From Novosphingobium resinovorum (GTDB lineage: Bacteria; Pseudomonadota; Alphaproteobacteria; Sphingomonadales; Sphingomonadaceae), in the NCBI RefSeq assembly GCF_027922145.1, contig NZ_BSFC01000011.1, positions 124,001-188,000 of the forward strand: a DNA stretch of 64,000 bases, given 5' to 3'. A program made the position numbers and the translations under genes. Positions 18,353 to 28,162 of this stretch are shown here, piece by piece; the stretch's first letter is position 1, and the number at the start of each line of letters is the position of its first letter. The notes under the pieces were generated by a model, which was given only the letters and a program-made list of their open reading frames with translations, was not told the DNA's origin and did not search any database.

Positions 18353-18652
18353 CTAGCGCGACTGGCCGATGATGCGCCCCGTCCGGGCATCCACATCGAC
18401 GAAATATACCTTCCCGTTCTTGATGAACTTGAGGCGATAGGTCATCGCCGCCGGGTCGTACTCCGGCCCGATGTACTGCATTCCCGACATGCGGGGCAGT
18501 ACTTCGCGCTCGATCTCGCGCGGGGGCAGCACGTTGCCGGCGCGGCGCTCGCGCCGCAGTTCGCCCTGCTCGCCGCCGGAAGCATGCGCCACCGGAACAA
18601 TCAGAGCGGGAAGCACGGCCAGCGCCGCAAGGAGGGTCGAAATCCTTTTCAT
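18353..18652 (-). CDS. PepSY domain periplasmic protein
   Basis: A 99-residue secreted protein. It has a signal peptide (MKRISTLLAALAVLPALIVP, probable cleavage after AHA near 24). The PepSY-like segment follows at about 40-97 (REIEREVLPRMSGMQYIG, TYRLKFIKNGKVYFVDVDAR, TGRIIG). PepSY proteins are thought to inhibit or sense in the periplasm and often sit next to two-component genes, as here: the regulator begins 104 bp downstream on the same strand. I chose the ATG at 18652 because it opens the signal peptide; sequence further upstream is repeat-derived. Confidence 0.85.
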   Translation of the reverse strand: MKRISTLLAALAVLPALIVPVAHASGGEQGELRRERRAGNVLPPREIEREVLPRMSGMQYIGPEYDPAAMTYRLKFIKNGKVYFVDVDARTGRIIGQSR

Positions 18653-18753
18653 CACGGCTTCGGTGCCTAAAGTTGAAGGCTTGAACAAGTCCTGAATGTG
18701 GCGGGAAGGTGGCAGACAGGTTTCCGGTGTGGCCGATGGGCAACGCAAACCTG

Positions 18754-18879
18754 ATCCTCCCTGTCGCGCAGCGATGGGGAGGTGGCAGCCCGCAGGGCTG
18801 ACGGAGGGGTCGCGTATTCCCCCTCCACCACCGACTGCGTCGGCCGTCCCCCTCCCCATCGCTGCGCGACAGGGAGGAT
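18754..18879. repeat. Four-hairpin palindromic repeat, family R2, copy 1
   Basis: The 29-bp outer arms (18754-18782 and 18851-18879) are perfect reverse complements. Each arm also contains its own small palindrome (TCGCGCAGCGA on the left). Between the arms lie GGCAGCCCGCAGGGCTGACG and a CCGACTGCGTCGG stem, giving up to four hairpins. It sits between the divergent PepSY and ABC-F genes. Copies 2 and 3 are at 38137 and 55382. Confidence 0.85.
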
Positions 18880-18924
18880 TTGCGGCCCTTCCCTTCCCCG
18901 CCGCTCCCCTGTAGGGCGCGGCCC

Positions 18925-20709
<1,785 letters not shown>

Positions 20710-20729
20710 GGCCCTTGTTCTGCCCCCCG

Positions 20730-20809
20730 TTCGTCATTGCGAGCGCAGCGAAGCAATCCAGGGCGGTTTACGCCACTCTGGATTGCTTCGCTGCGCTCGC
20801 AATGACGAA
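20730..20809. repeat. Palindromic repeat, family R1, copy a
   Basis: An 80-bp near-perfect hairpin whose left arm begins TTCGTCATTGCGAGCGCAGC and whose right arm mirrors it. It lies 21 bp after the ABC-F stop codon. Stem bases are GCGCAGCG opposite CGCTGCGC. See copies at 22725, 24036, 49672, 60338 and 61894. Confidence 0.9.
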
Positions 20810-20886
20810 GTATCTGATGCCGTCTTGCCAAGACCCGCCAATCGGCCGATAGCCCTCTCAAACCAAATCGGTTACAGAGGCTCCGC

Positions 20887-21459
20887 ATGATAAACCGCAT
20901 CCGCGACATCCGCCGCCAGAAGAACATGACGCTGGCCGACGTGGCGCTGGCCTGCGATCCGCCGACCACCGCGCAGACCATCGGTCGCCTCGAAACCGGC
21001 ATGCGCAACCTGTCGCTGGTATGGATGAACCGCATCGCCGCCGCGCTGCAGGTGGAGCCGGAAACGCTTCTGCGCTCCGAAGGCGCCGAGCCCGCCCGCC
21101 TCGTCGCCACGCTGGGCACCAAGGGCGCCGAGGCGCTGAAGAAGCCGGTCGATGCCGTGCTGCCCAACGATCTCTCCGCCGATGCGCCATGGGTCGTGGT
21201 TTCAGTGGACGCCGCCGTCGGCGAATACCGCGAGGGCGACCAGCTGTGGCTGCGCCAGCACCGTCCGGAAGAGGCCACCGACCTGCTCAACCGCGACGTC
21301 CTCGCGCCCATGCAGGGCGGACGCTTCGCGTTCGGTCGGCTTACCGAGGGTAGTGCACAGGCCGTCACCCTCCTGCCGCCCGCCGCTGGCAAAAGCCCGG
21401 TCGCGGTGGAACAACCCGCCTGGCTCGCGGTTGCCGAAATGCTGGTCCGCAAGCTCTGA
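20887..21459 (+). CDS. XRE-family transcriptional regulator
   Basis: A 190-residue DNA-binding protein. The N-terminal HTH_XRE domain (about 3-62) reads IRDIRRQKNMTLADVALACD, then TIGRLETGMRNLSLVWMNRI. The C-terminal part (about 90-185) includes APWVVVSVDAAVGEYREGDQ and may be an effector or S24-like fold, but no Ser-Lys protease dyad is evident, so self-cleavage is not supported. It lies 37 bp upstream of the glycosyltransferase gene on the same strand and could be co-transcribed with it. Confidence 0.88.
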   Translation: MINRIRDIRRQKNMTLADVALACDPPTTAQTIGRLETGMRNLSLVWMNRIAAALQVEPETLLRSEGAEPARLVATLGTKGAEALKKPVDAVLPNDLSADAPWVVVSVDAAVGEYREGDQLWLRQHRPEEATDLLNRDVLAPMQGGRFAFGRLTEGSAQAVTLLPPAAGKSPVAVEQPAWLAVAEMLVRKL

Positions 21460-21496
21460 TCCGCAAGCTCTGACTCTCGGCCGCCACGGGAAATCC

Positions 21497-22717
21497 ATGC
21501 ACGTCCTGTCCATCGCCACGCTGTTTCCCAACCCGGTGAAGCCCTCGTTCGGGGTCTTCGTCGGCAACCAGATGCGCGCAGTCGTCGCCAGCGGTCAGGT
21601 GGAACTGACGATGGTGAGCCCCATCGGCATCCCGCCCTGGCCACTCTCCACGCGCGAGCCCTACGCGCGGCTAAAGGACATTCCGGAGGTGAGCGACGCG
21701 GTGGGCCTCAAGGTCCACTACCCCAAGTTCACCACGTTCCCGAAAGTCGGCGGTGACACCAATCCGGGGCGCATCGCCCGCACCGTGCTGCCGCTGGTGC
21801 GCAAATTGCACAAGGAGAAGCCCTTCGACCTCGTCGATGCGCAGTTCTTCTTCCCGGACGGCCCGGCCGCCGCGATCGTCGCGCGCGAACTGGGCATTCC
21901 GCTGACAATCAAGTCGCGCGGAGCGGACATCCATTTCTGGGGCCAGCGCCCCCATGCGCTGAAACAGATGCTGGAGGCGGCGCACCAGTCCGCCGGGCTG
22001 CTCGCGGTCAGTCAGGCGCTGCGCGAGGACATGATCCAGCTCGGCATGCCCGCCGACCGGATCGATATCCACTACACCGGCCTCGACCGCGAGAAGTTCC
22101 ATCCCATCGAGCGCGGCGCCGCCCGCGCTCTCGTCTCGGCGATGCCGAACCTTGGCATCTGGTCGGAAGGTCCGCTGCTGGTGACGCCCGGCGCGCTGAT
22201 CCCGCGCAAGGGACAGGCGCTGGTGATCGAGGCGCTGTGTCGCCTGCCAGAAGCCCGCCTTGCGCTGGCTGGTAGCGGCGAGGACGAGGCACGGCTGAAA
22301 GCCCTCGCCCAGCGCCTAGGCGTGGCAGAGCGCGTGCAGTTCCTCGGCCTCGTCGATCACGAACTGCTGCCGCACGTCCTGTGCGCGGCGGACGTGCTGG
22401 TGCTGCCCTCGGCCAGCGAGGGGCTGGCGAACGTGTGGGTGGAGGGCCTCGCCTGCGGCACCCCGATCGTCATCCCCGACATCGGCGGCGCGCGCGAGAT
22501 TGTCAGCGACGCCAGCGCCGGACGCATCGCCGAGCGCACCCCCGACGCCATCGCCGCGGCGGTGGAGGACATCCTCGCCGATCCGCCGACGCAGGCGCAA
22601 GTGGCCGAGCACGTCAGCCGCTTCTCGTGGGGCGTCAATGCGGAGAACATCGTGCACTTCTGGAAGGGCGTGCTGGGGCAGGACGAACCCGCCCCGGAGC
22701 TTGAGGAAACCGCCTGA
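21497..22717 (+). CDS. Glycosyltransferase family 4 protein
   Basis: A 406-residue GT-B fold glycosyltransferase. The N-terminal donor-lobe opening is MHVLSIATLFPNPVKPSFG. The C-terminal Rossmann lobe has VTPGALIPRKGQALVIEAL and AGSGEDEARLKALAQRLG. The GT4 E-x7-E region is in SASEGLANVWVEGLACGTPI. Such enzymes transfer sugars in exopolysaccharide or cell-envelope glycan synthesis, and the TuaC/EpsF-like pattern fits this. No polysaccharide cluster surrounds it, so the product is unknown. The start at 21497 follows a stop-containing gap after the XRE gene. Confidence 0.92.
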   Translation: MHVLSIATLFPNPVKPSFGVFVGNQMRAVVASGQVELTMVSPIGIPPWPLSTREPYARLKDIPEVSDAVGLKVHYPKFTTFPKVGGDTNPGRIARTVLPLVRKLHKEKPFDLVDAQFFFPDGPAAAIVARELGIPLTIKSRGADIHFWGQRPHALKQMLEAAHQSAGLLAVSQALREDMIQLGMPADRIDIHYTGLDREKFHPIERGAARALVSAMPNLGIWSEGPLLVTPGALIPRKGQALVIEALCRLPEARLALAGSGEDEARLKALAQRLGVAERVQFLGLVDHELLPHVLCAADVLVLPSASEGLANVWVEGLACGTPIVIPDIGGAREIVSDASAGRIAERTPDAIAAAVEDILADPPTQAQVAEHVSRFSWGVNAENIVHFWKGVLGQDEPAPELEETA

Positions 22718-22724
22718 CTTTTGC

Positions 22725-22756
22725 TTCGTCATTGCGAGCGCAGCGAAGCAATGACG
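22725..22756. repeat. Truncated R1 repeat, copy b
   Basis: The left half of R1 (TTCGTCATTGCGAGCGCAGC continuing to GAAGCA) is joined directly to the terminal ATGACG of the right half. The roughly 45-bp centre is missing, so this looks like a precise internal deletion of the hairpin. It lies between the convergent glycosyltransferase and SDR stop codons. Confidence 0.8.
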
Positions 22757-22760
22757 GATT

Positions 22761-23519
22761 TCAGAGCGACGAGCCGCCGTCCAGCACGAACTCCGCGCCG
22801 GTGGCGAAGGCGCTTTCGTCGCTGGCGAGGTAGAGGCACAGCGCCGCCACTTCCTCCGGCTTGCCGAGGCGGCCGATCGGGTGGCCCGCGACCCATTCGG
22901 CATAGAGCTTTTCGGGCTGGTCGGATTGCGCCAACACTTTGTCGAGGATCGGCGTGTGGATCACGCCGGGGTGCACCGAATTGCAGCGGATGCCATACTT
23001 CTCGTGCGCGTAGTGCAGCGCGATCGACTTGGTCATGTGGGTGACGCCCGCCTTCGCGGCGTTGTAGGCGGCCAGATAGTCCCTCGCGCGGATACTGGCC
23101 ATCGAGGCGATGTTGATGACCGAACCGCCGGTGCGCTTCATCAGCGGAACGACATGCTTGCAGCCAAGGAACGGCCCGGCAAGATCCACGTCGAGTTCAT
23201 GGCGGAAAGCGTCCAGAGTCAGCGCCTCCACCGAACCGACGGTGGTGATCCCGGCGCAGTTCACAAGCACATCGAGGCGATCGTGCAGTTCCTCCGCCCG
23301 TGCGAAGGCGGCGATCCACTGGTCCTCCTGCGTCACATCGAGGGGGACGAAATGCGCCGCCGCGCCGAGGTCGGCGGCCAGCCGCTCGCCCGCAGCCGCG
23401 TCGATATCGGCGACCAGCACCGCCGCGCCCTCGGCCACGTAACGGCGGACGATCGCCTCGCCCAGCCCCGAGGCGCCGCCGGTGACCAGCGCCACCTTGC
23501 CTTCGATCCGTCCCGTCAT
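22761..23519 (-). CDS. SDR family oxidoreductase
   Basis: A 252-residue classical short-chain dehydrogenase. The nucleotide loop TGGASGLG is at about 14-21, NCAG lies mid-protein, Ser in NIASMASI, and the catalytic pair is YNAAK. The C-terminal segment ASDESAFATGAEFVLDGGSS is typical. The ATG at 23519 has a GGAGAGAG ribosome binding site. It is divergent from the ABM-domain gene (135-bp gap) and lies at the left edge of the catabolic island. The substrate is probably a hydroxylated or keto intermediate, but it cannot be named from sequence. Confidence 0.93.
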   Translation of the reverse strand: MTGRIEGKVALVTGGASGLGEAIVRRYVAEGAAVLVADIDAAAGERLAADLGAAAHFVPLDVTQEDQWIAAFARAEELHDRLDVLVNCAGITTVGSVEALTLDAFRHELDVDLAGPFLGCKHVVPLMKRTGGSVINIASMASIRARDYLAAYNAAKAGVTHMTKSIALHYAHEKYGIRCNSVHPGVIHTPILDKVLAQSDQPEKLYAEWVAGHPIGRLGKPEEVAALCLYLASDESAFATGAEFVLDGGSSL

Positions 23520-23653
23520 GCCGCTCTCTCCGTTTTTTCTCTGCCAGGGGACTTGGCCCGCCGCGCCGCGCCGGACCACCTGTGCAAAGTGAGAGCGGCG
23601 CGGCGCGCAGAGCGCCCCTAGCCTTCGCAACACAACCAAGAGAGGACAAATCC

Positions 23654-24016
23654 ATGCGCATCATCGTGGCCGGCTGGCTGCGCTACGCGGGCGACGAGAG
23701 CACCTGTGCCGAGATCATCACCACGGGCCGCGACCATATCCTCGCCGCGCGGGAGGAGAAGGGTTGCCTCGCCTATACCTGGGCGGTCGATCCGATCGAT
23801 CCCGGCGTAATCCAGGTCTACGAGGAATGGGAGAGCGAGAAGGACCTGCTCCAGCACTTCGCCGACCCGCCCTACGCCGACATGCGCGCGCATCTGGAGC
23901 AGTGGGAGATCACCGGGTTCGGCGTGCAGCTCTACGGCGCGGGCATGCCGGAGGCGGTCTATGCGGATGACGGCTGGCCGCGGAAGGAGATTTTCGGGGT
24001 GACGCTGGAAGCGTAA
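23654..24016 (+). CDS. Antibiotic biosynthesis monooxygenase-type (ABM) protein
   Basis: A 120-residue single-domain protein of the dimeric alpha-beta-barrel ABM/quinol monooxygenase family. The segments IIVAGWLRYAGDESTCAEII, EKGCLAYTWAVDPIDPGV and QVYEEWESEKDLLQHFA match the pattern around the active site. The ATG at 23654 follows an AGAGGAC ribosome binding site. Relatives oxidise quinols or act as heme- or cofactor-free oxygenases, so a role in an oxidative degradation route is plausible. It is convergent with the NTF2 gene at 24135, with an R1 repeat between. Confidence 0.85.
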   Translation: MRIIVAGWLRYAGDESTCAEIITTGRDHILAAREEKGCLAYTWAVDPIDPGVIQVYEEWESEKDLLQHFADPPYADMRAHLEQWEITGFGVQLYGAGMPEAVYADDGWPRKEIFGVTLEA

Positions 24017-24035
24017 ACCGCGCAACCCTCAATCA

Positions 24036-24113
24036 TCGTCATTGCGAGCGCAGCGAAGCAATCCAGGGCAACGCAAACCGCCCTGGATTGCTTCGCTGCG
24101 CTCGCAATGACGA
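24036..24113. repeat. Palindromic repeat, family R1, copy c
   Basis: A 78-bp hairpin with the same GCGCAGCG/CGCTGCGC stem as copy a. It lies between the convergent stops of the ABM gene (24016) and the NTF2-fold gene (24135), and could act as a bidirectional transcript end. Confidence 0.9.
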
Positions 24114-24134
24114 AGGTAGGAGATACGTTTCTCC

Positions 24135-24554
24135 TCAACCCTCGATCGGGATCAGGAAATCCATCGTGTAGCGCCTGGCCTTCCAGCCCTCATCCGTGCG
24201 CACCACATCGAAGTAGTAGCGCCCGTTGACGGTGATCCCGCCGCCCGCCTTGTACTTGCCCATGCCGATCACATAGGCGCGGATCGACGCGGTATCGCCG
24301 TCGTAGGCGGTGATCGCGAAGTTCGTCAGGTAATGCGCGTGAGCCGCCATCGCCGCGAAGGTGCCCTCGAAGAACTTGCGGATCTCGCCGTGTCCATTGA
24401 GGCTGGGAAACCCGATACCCGATAGATCGAACACCGCGTCCTCCACGAAGACGGCGCAGATGCCGTCAAGGTCATGCAGGCTGTCGACGGCATGGGCATA
24501 GGACACAAGCAGGTCCTGGATCGCCAGACGATCCTCGATGGGGCAGGCTGTCAT
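24135..24554 (-). CDS. NTF2-fold (SnoaL-like) protein
   Basis: A 139-residue protein of the nuclear transport factor 2-like superfamily. The N-terminal helix IEDRLAIQDLLVSYAHAVDS and the later HAHYLTNFAITAYDGDTASI and YYFDVVRTDEGWKARRYTMD are typical of SnoaL_4-type small proteins. Such proteins can be isomerases, dehydratases, lyases or oxygenase beta-type subunits. It ends the minus-strand operon NTF2-Rieske-VOC-NTF2; the gap to the VOC gene is 17 bp. One of three such genes in this island. Confidence 0.85.
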   Translation of the reverse strand: MTACPIEDRLAIQDLLVSYAHAVDSLHDLDGICAVFVEDAVFDLSGIGFPSLNGHGEIRKFFEGTFAAMAAHAHYLTNFAITAYDGDTASIRAYVIGMGKYKAGGGITVNGRYYFDVVRTDEGWKARRYTMDFLIPIEG

Positions 24555-24571
24555 TGAAGCAAGATCCTCTC

Positions 24572-25120
24572 TTATTGCGTCGTTACGGGAAAGCCGGGGC
24601 GGATCGGGTCGGAGCCGTCCCAGCCTTGCGCAGCGCCGGCGATGCGGGCGAAGAATTCGCCCTGCAGCGGGTTTTCCTCGATCAGCTCGATCATGCAGCC
24701 GAGCGTCGCCGAGGTGTCGATGTAGGAAAAGCGAAAGCCGCCGAAGCTGCCATCCACCGCCGTCACGAAGCCCTGCTGCGCATAGCGCGCATGCACCGCA
24801 TCGTAATCATCGGTGTAGATCGCGAGGTGGTGGAAGCCGCCCTGCCCCTTCGCCACCGTATCGCGGTAGGCGGAAGGGTTGTCGCAATGCTGCTGGATCA
24901 GCTCGATCTGCACGCCACCGGACTGCGCGATCGCCACCGAGAAATCCAGACCCGAGGCAGGCCGCCCGCAATAGGAATATTCCTCCAGCACCACATGCGG
25001 CACGGTGAGGAACGGCCCGATTCCGGTGGTACGCACCCAGTCCATGCAGGCGGCCTCAAGGTCCTCGACCATGAAGGCCACCTGCATAACGTGGGAGCCC
25101 GGAACGCCGGGCGCGACCAT
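24572..25120 (-). CDS. VOC family protein
   Basis: A 182-residue vicinal oxygen chelate protein with two beta-alpha-beta modules: HVMQVAFMVEDLEAACMDWV near the N-terminus, and GGFHHLAIYTDDYDAVHARY. Candidate metal ligands are the early His, the His of GFHHLA and the Glu of IELIEENP. Its start codon overlaps the stop of the Rieske gene (TAATG), so translation is coupled. VOC members include extradiol dioxygenases, glyoxalases and methylmalonyl-CoA epimerase-like isomerases; here it is probably a ring- or acyl-processing enzyme of the same pathway. Confidence 0.88.
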   Translation of the reverse strand: MVAPGVPGSHVMQVAFMVEDLEAACMDWVRTTGIGPFLTVPHVVLEEYSYCGRPASGLDFSVAIAQSGGVQIELIQQHCDNPSAYRDTVAKGQGGFHHLAIYTDDYDAVHARYAQQGFVTAVDGSFGGFRFSYIDTSATLGCMIELIEENPLQGEFFARIAGAAQGWDGSDPIRPGFPVTTQ

Positions 25121-26445
25121 TATTCCGGCGCGCCCTTCACGTAATCGTTGAGCAGTTCGTGGAAGCGCTGGATGCGCTTTTCCTGACCCGGCAGGATGCA
25201 GCCCTTGAACCCGCGCGAGTTCAGGCCCTGTTGCTGGCTGGTGCCGATCGACAGGTCCTGATCCGCCACGTAGCCCACCGAAACGCCGTCGCCGTAGACC
25301 GAGTGGCGCGCCACCGCGTCATGCTGGAGCGGCAGCATGCCCAGCGGGGTGAAGACCTCCTTCATGCCCTCGACCGGCGGATAGAGGCACCAGTGCTGGA
25401 ACACGCACTTTTCCGGGTCGGTCGGGTGCGGCTCGGTACGCAGGACCTGCAGCTGCTCGGGGCTCATGGTGAGCGTCAGGTTGGGGAACAGAGTACAGTG
25501 GAAATAGTCCACCAGCTGCTGGTCGCTCATGTTGTCGTAATTGGTGTAGCCCCGGCCCGGACCGAGGCGGCGCTTCGCCTCGATGATCGCTTCGCGCAGA
25601 TCACCCGTGCGGCCGTTGTATTCCTCGGGATCGATGCCCCACGCCCGCGCTGCCTCGCCCAGCGGAGCGGGCACTTCGGAGGTGTGGTAATCGACGCGGG
25701 TGGTCGCCTGATGGCCCTTCATCCACATCGAGTTGTGGCCCGAGGGGTACATCTCGAACAGGGTGTCGGGCAGGCCGTCGTTGATGAAGGTCGCCAGTTC
25801 GGGGTGGATGGTCGGGAGGTGGTAGCTCTCGTTGAAGTTGTCGCGGATGATCTTCCAGTTGAAGTCCGCATCGGCCGAGACGTTGAGCACCCGCACCCAG
25901 TTCTCGATTCCGTAGCCCTTCAGGCGCTCGGGGAACGGATCAAGCCATTCGTGCAAGGGGGCGACGTCGTCGTCCATGCACCAGAACACGAACGGGCCCC
26001 ATGTCTCGCAGCGCAGTTCGGAAAGGTGGACCTTACCGCAGGGCGTGCCGCCTTCGAAATCGTCGGGGTCCTGCACTTTGGCGAGGGTGCCGTCGAGGTC
26101 GAAGGTCCAGTTGTGATAGCCGCAGACGATGCGCGGCACGCTGGCCATCTCGCCCAGCACGAGCCGGTTACCCCGGTGCGGGCAGGAGTTGTAGAACGCC
26201 TTGATCGAGTCGTCTTCCTGCTTGACCATGATGACGGATTCTTTGGCGAAGTTGTGGCGGATGATGTCGCCCGGCTCCTCCAGTTCCGCCAGCAACCCGC
26301 CAAGGTGCCAGACCTTGGGCCACAGGTTCTTCATCTCGCCGTCCATCCACTCCTTGGTGGTATAGCGGTCGGCGGTGATGGTGTCGCCGCGCACCGGCGG
26401 ATCGAATTCCTGCGAGTAGCGGGAAACCTTGGTCTGGATGTTCAT
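25120..26445 (-). CDS. Rieske aromatic ring-hydroxylating oxygenase, alpha subunit
   Basis: A 441-residue Rieske non-heme iron oxygenase catalytic subunit. The [2Fe-2S] ligands are Cys88 and His90 (SCPHRGNRL) with Cys108 and His111 (VCGYHNWTF). The mononuclear iron region is DNFNESYHLPTIHPE near 205-220. These enzymes hydroxylate or demethylate aromatic and alicyclic substrates using electrons from a ferredoxin and reductase, neither of which is encoded nearby. It is preceded by an NTF2-fold gene (28-bp gap), a possible beta subunit, and coupled to the VOC gene. Substrate unknown. Confidence 0.95.
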   Translation of the reverse strand: MNIQTKVSRYSQEFDPPVRGDTITADRYTTKEWMDGEMKNLWPKVWHLGGLLAELEEPGDIIRHNFAKESVIMVKQEDDSIKAFYNSCPHRGNRLVLGEMASVPRIVCGYHNWTFDLDGTLAKVQDPDDFEGGTPCGKVHLSELRCETWGPFVFWCMDDDVAPLHEWLDPFPERLKGYGIENWVRVLNVSADADFNWKIIRDNFNESYHLPTIHPELATFINDGLPDTLFEMYPSGHNSMWMKGHQATTRVDYHTSEVPAPLGEAARAWGIDPEEYNGRTGDLREAIIEAKRRLGPGRGYTNYDNMSDQQLVDYFHCTLFPNLTLTMSPEQLQVLRTEPHPTDPEKCVFQHWCLYPPVEGMKEVFTPLGMLPLQHDAVARHSVYGDGVSVGYVADQDLSIGTSQQQGLNSRGFKGCILPGQEKRIQRFHELLNDYVKGAPE

Positions 26446-26473
26446 GGCTTCAGGTATCCTGTGATTATCGCTG

Positions 26474-26992
26474 TTATCGTTGGCTGGGATCGTCGCCCCG
26501 GCGGCCGCCGCGCGGCGCTCCTGGATTGGCGGCGAAGAAGTCGAGGGTGCCCGGATCGTCCTTGACCCAGTCGGTCACCAGCATCCGGTTGACGATGCGC
26601 CATTCGCCATCGCGGCAGGCATAAGTGTCGAGGTAGCGGCCCGAGATGAACAGGTCGCGCACGCCCCCGTCCTCGCTCGAAACCGAGTGCCACGCCTGGA
26701 AGTACCACTCGCCGGTGGCGCCATCCCCGTCGACGGCGATGCGCGACTGGCCGAGCAGGTGGTGCGTGGCGTTCATGTCGGCGAGGAAGCCTTGCGCGAA
26801 GGCCACGAATTCGTCGGCGCTGCCCTTCATCAGGCCGCAGTCGACGACGGCGTCGTCATGGAAGGCGCTGCGCTGCAGGTCCGGTTCCAGCCGGTCGAGA
26901 CCGCGCATGTAGCGCGCCGCCGCATCGGCGATGTCGCGCCGCGCAGCGAGGTCGCGGACTTCAGCCTCGAGGTCGAAGCGGGTGGTCGTCAT
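26474..26992 (-). CDS. NTF2-fold protein, possible oxygenase beta subunit
   Basis: A 172-residue SnoaL/NTF2-like protein. The segment ARRDIADAAARYMRGLDRLE is the usual N-terminal helix with RxxI spacing; GRYLDTYACRDGEWRIVNRM is the last strand pair. Length and position, 28 bp upstream of the Rieske alpha gene, fit a ring-hydroxylating oxygenase beta subunit, which also has this fold, although independent dehydratases look similar. I use the ATG at 26992 (MTTTRFDLEAEV); an earlier ATG at 27052 would add 20 unlikely residues. It heads the minus-strand operon, divergent from TetR. Confidence 0.8.
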   Translation of the reverse strand: MTTTRFDLEAEVRDLAARRDIADAAARYMRGLDRLEPDLQRSAFHDDAVVDCGLMKGSADEFVAFAQGFLADMNATHHLLGQSRIAVDGDGATGEWYFQAWHSVSSEDGGVRDLFISGRYLDTYACRDGEWRIVNRMLVTDWVKDDPGTLDFFAANPGAPRGGRRGDDPSQR

Positions 26993-27245
26993 AGTGTCCA
27001 AGAGGCTGGCCTCCGGACAGATTGCTCGCGTGCGCTGGGCATGGCCTTTCACTCTCCCGTTCCCGGACAGGGCGCGTCTGTTTTCTTGCGCGCCTCTGGC
27101 CTTGAGTGCGGCCGGCGATAAATAAACCGGCTCAACTGCCGGTTTTTATGCTACGCTCCGGCGCATCTGCTAACCTGCGACTTAGGATAGGTTCGGGCGA
27201 ACCCGCTGATAGCGCAGGGAAACAAAGGGATACGGGGGAAGGACG

Positions 27246-27941
27246 ATGAAGGCCGAGGCACTGCAAGACCGGATGCTCAGCGCGCTCATGCCCGAATTGC
27301 ATGCCCGCCTGCCGGAGAATGGCGTCCCCGAAAAGTGGCAGCAGCGCAAGAGCGCGATGATGCGCGAGCGGCTGGTTTCCGGAGCGATCGACTGCCTCGT
27401 GGAGAGCGGCTACCCCGGCCTTACCACCGCCGCGGTGGCGAGCGCCAGCGAGGTGTCGCGCGGGACGATGCACCATCACTTCCAGACCAGAATGGAACTC
27501 GTTTCCGCCGTCGTCGATCAGGTCGTCTACCACCGGATGCGCACGTTCCTCGCCGACTACTTCGACGCGGTCTCGCGCCGCACGGACGAGCCGATGATCG
27601 AACTGGCCTGCGATGCCCACTGGCGCTCGGTCCAGACGCGGGACTATGCGGCATGGCTCGAACTGGCCGTCGCGGCCCGCACCGACGCGGAACTGGCGGC
27701 GATCTTCGAACCCGCCGCGCGCCGCTACGACGCCATCTGGGCGAGCGAGATGATCGAGGCCTTCCCGCAATGGCGGGAGGACTGGGACAACCTGAAGCTC
27801 GCGCATGACTTCACCAGCGCGATGCATGCCGGGATGCTCCTGCACAAGCCGATCTTCGACGACACGCGGATCGACCGCCTGCGCCGCTTCGCCGCACGCA
27901 CGATGCAAAAGCTGAGTGAGGAACCGTCGTCCCGGACTTGA
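27246..27941 (+). CDS. TetR/AcrR family regulator
   Basis: A 231-residue repressor-type protein. The HTH lies around residues 40-80 (LVSGAIDCLVESGYPGLTTA, then ASEVSRGTMHHHF). The C-terminal all-helical ligand domain is variable. The ATG follows a GGGGAAGGA ribosome binding site. It is divergent from the Rieske operon, with a 253-bp intergenic region that must hold both promoters, so it is the likely regulator of that operon. The last five codons (PSSRT) and the stop lie inside the left arm of an inverted repeat (R3), suggesting the original C-terminus was altered by repeat insertion. Confidence 0.93.
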   Translation: MKAEALQDRMLSALMPELHARLPENGVPEKWQQRKSAMMRERLVSGAIDCLVESGYPGLTTAAVASASEVSRGTMHHHFQTRMELVSAVVDQVVYHRMRTFLADYFDAVSRRTDEPMIELACDAHWRSVQTRDYAAWLELAVAARTDAELAAIFEPAARRYDAIWASEMIEAFPQWREDWDNLKLAHDFTSAMHAGMLLHKPIFDDTRIDRLRRFAARTMQKLSEEPSSRT

Positions 27942-28044
27942 TCCGGGACCGGCGGCTGTCTTTAGGCGGACGCTTGCAGGAAGGCGCCATACTGTAAGGT
28001 AGGCTGTTCACGGCCAGCGGTCCCGGATCAAGTCCGGGACGACG
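27925..28044. repeat. Inverted repeat, family R3
   Basis: The arms 27925-27950 and 28019-28044 are perfect 26-bp reverse complements, beginning CGTCGTCCCGGACTTGATCC, separated by 68 bp. The left arm includes the TetR stop codon. A single-hairpin relative lies at 29312-29340, and a degenerate one at 45174-45205. Confidence 0.85.
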
Positions 28045-28162
28045 ACCTCTCAGGCACCGCGCTTCTCTCAAAAGTCACAGGTGTCGCTGCGGCCATCCCT
28101 CTTCCAGACTTGCTCCCGATAACGAATCCCGAAAACCGGGCATCGAAGGAAAGGATATCCCG

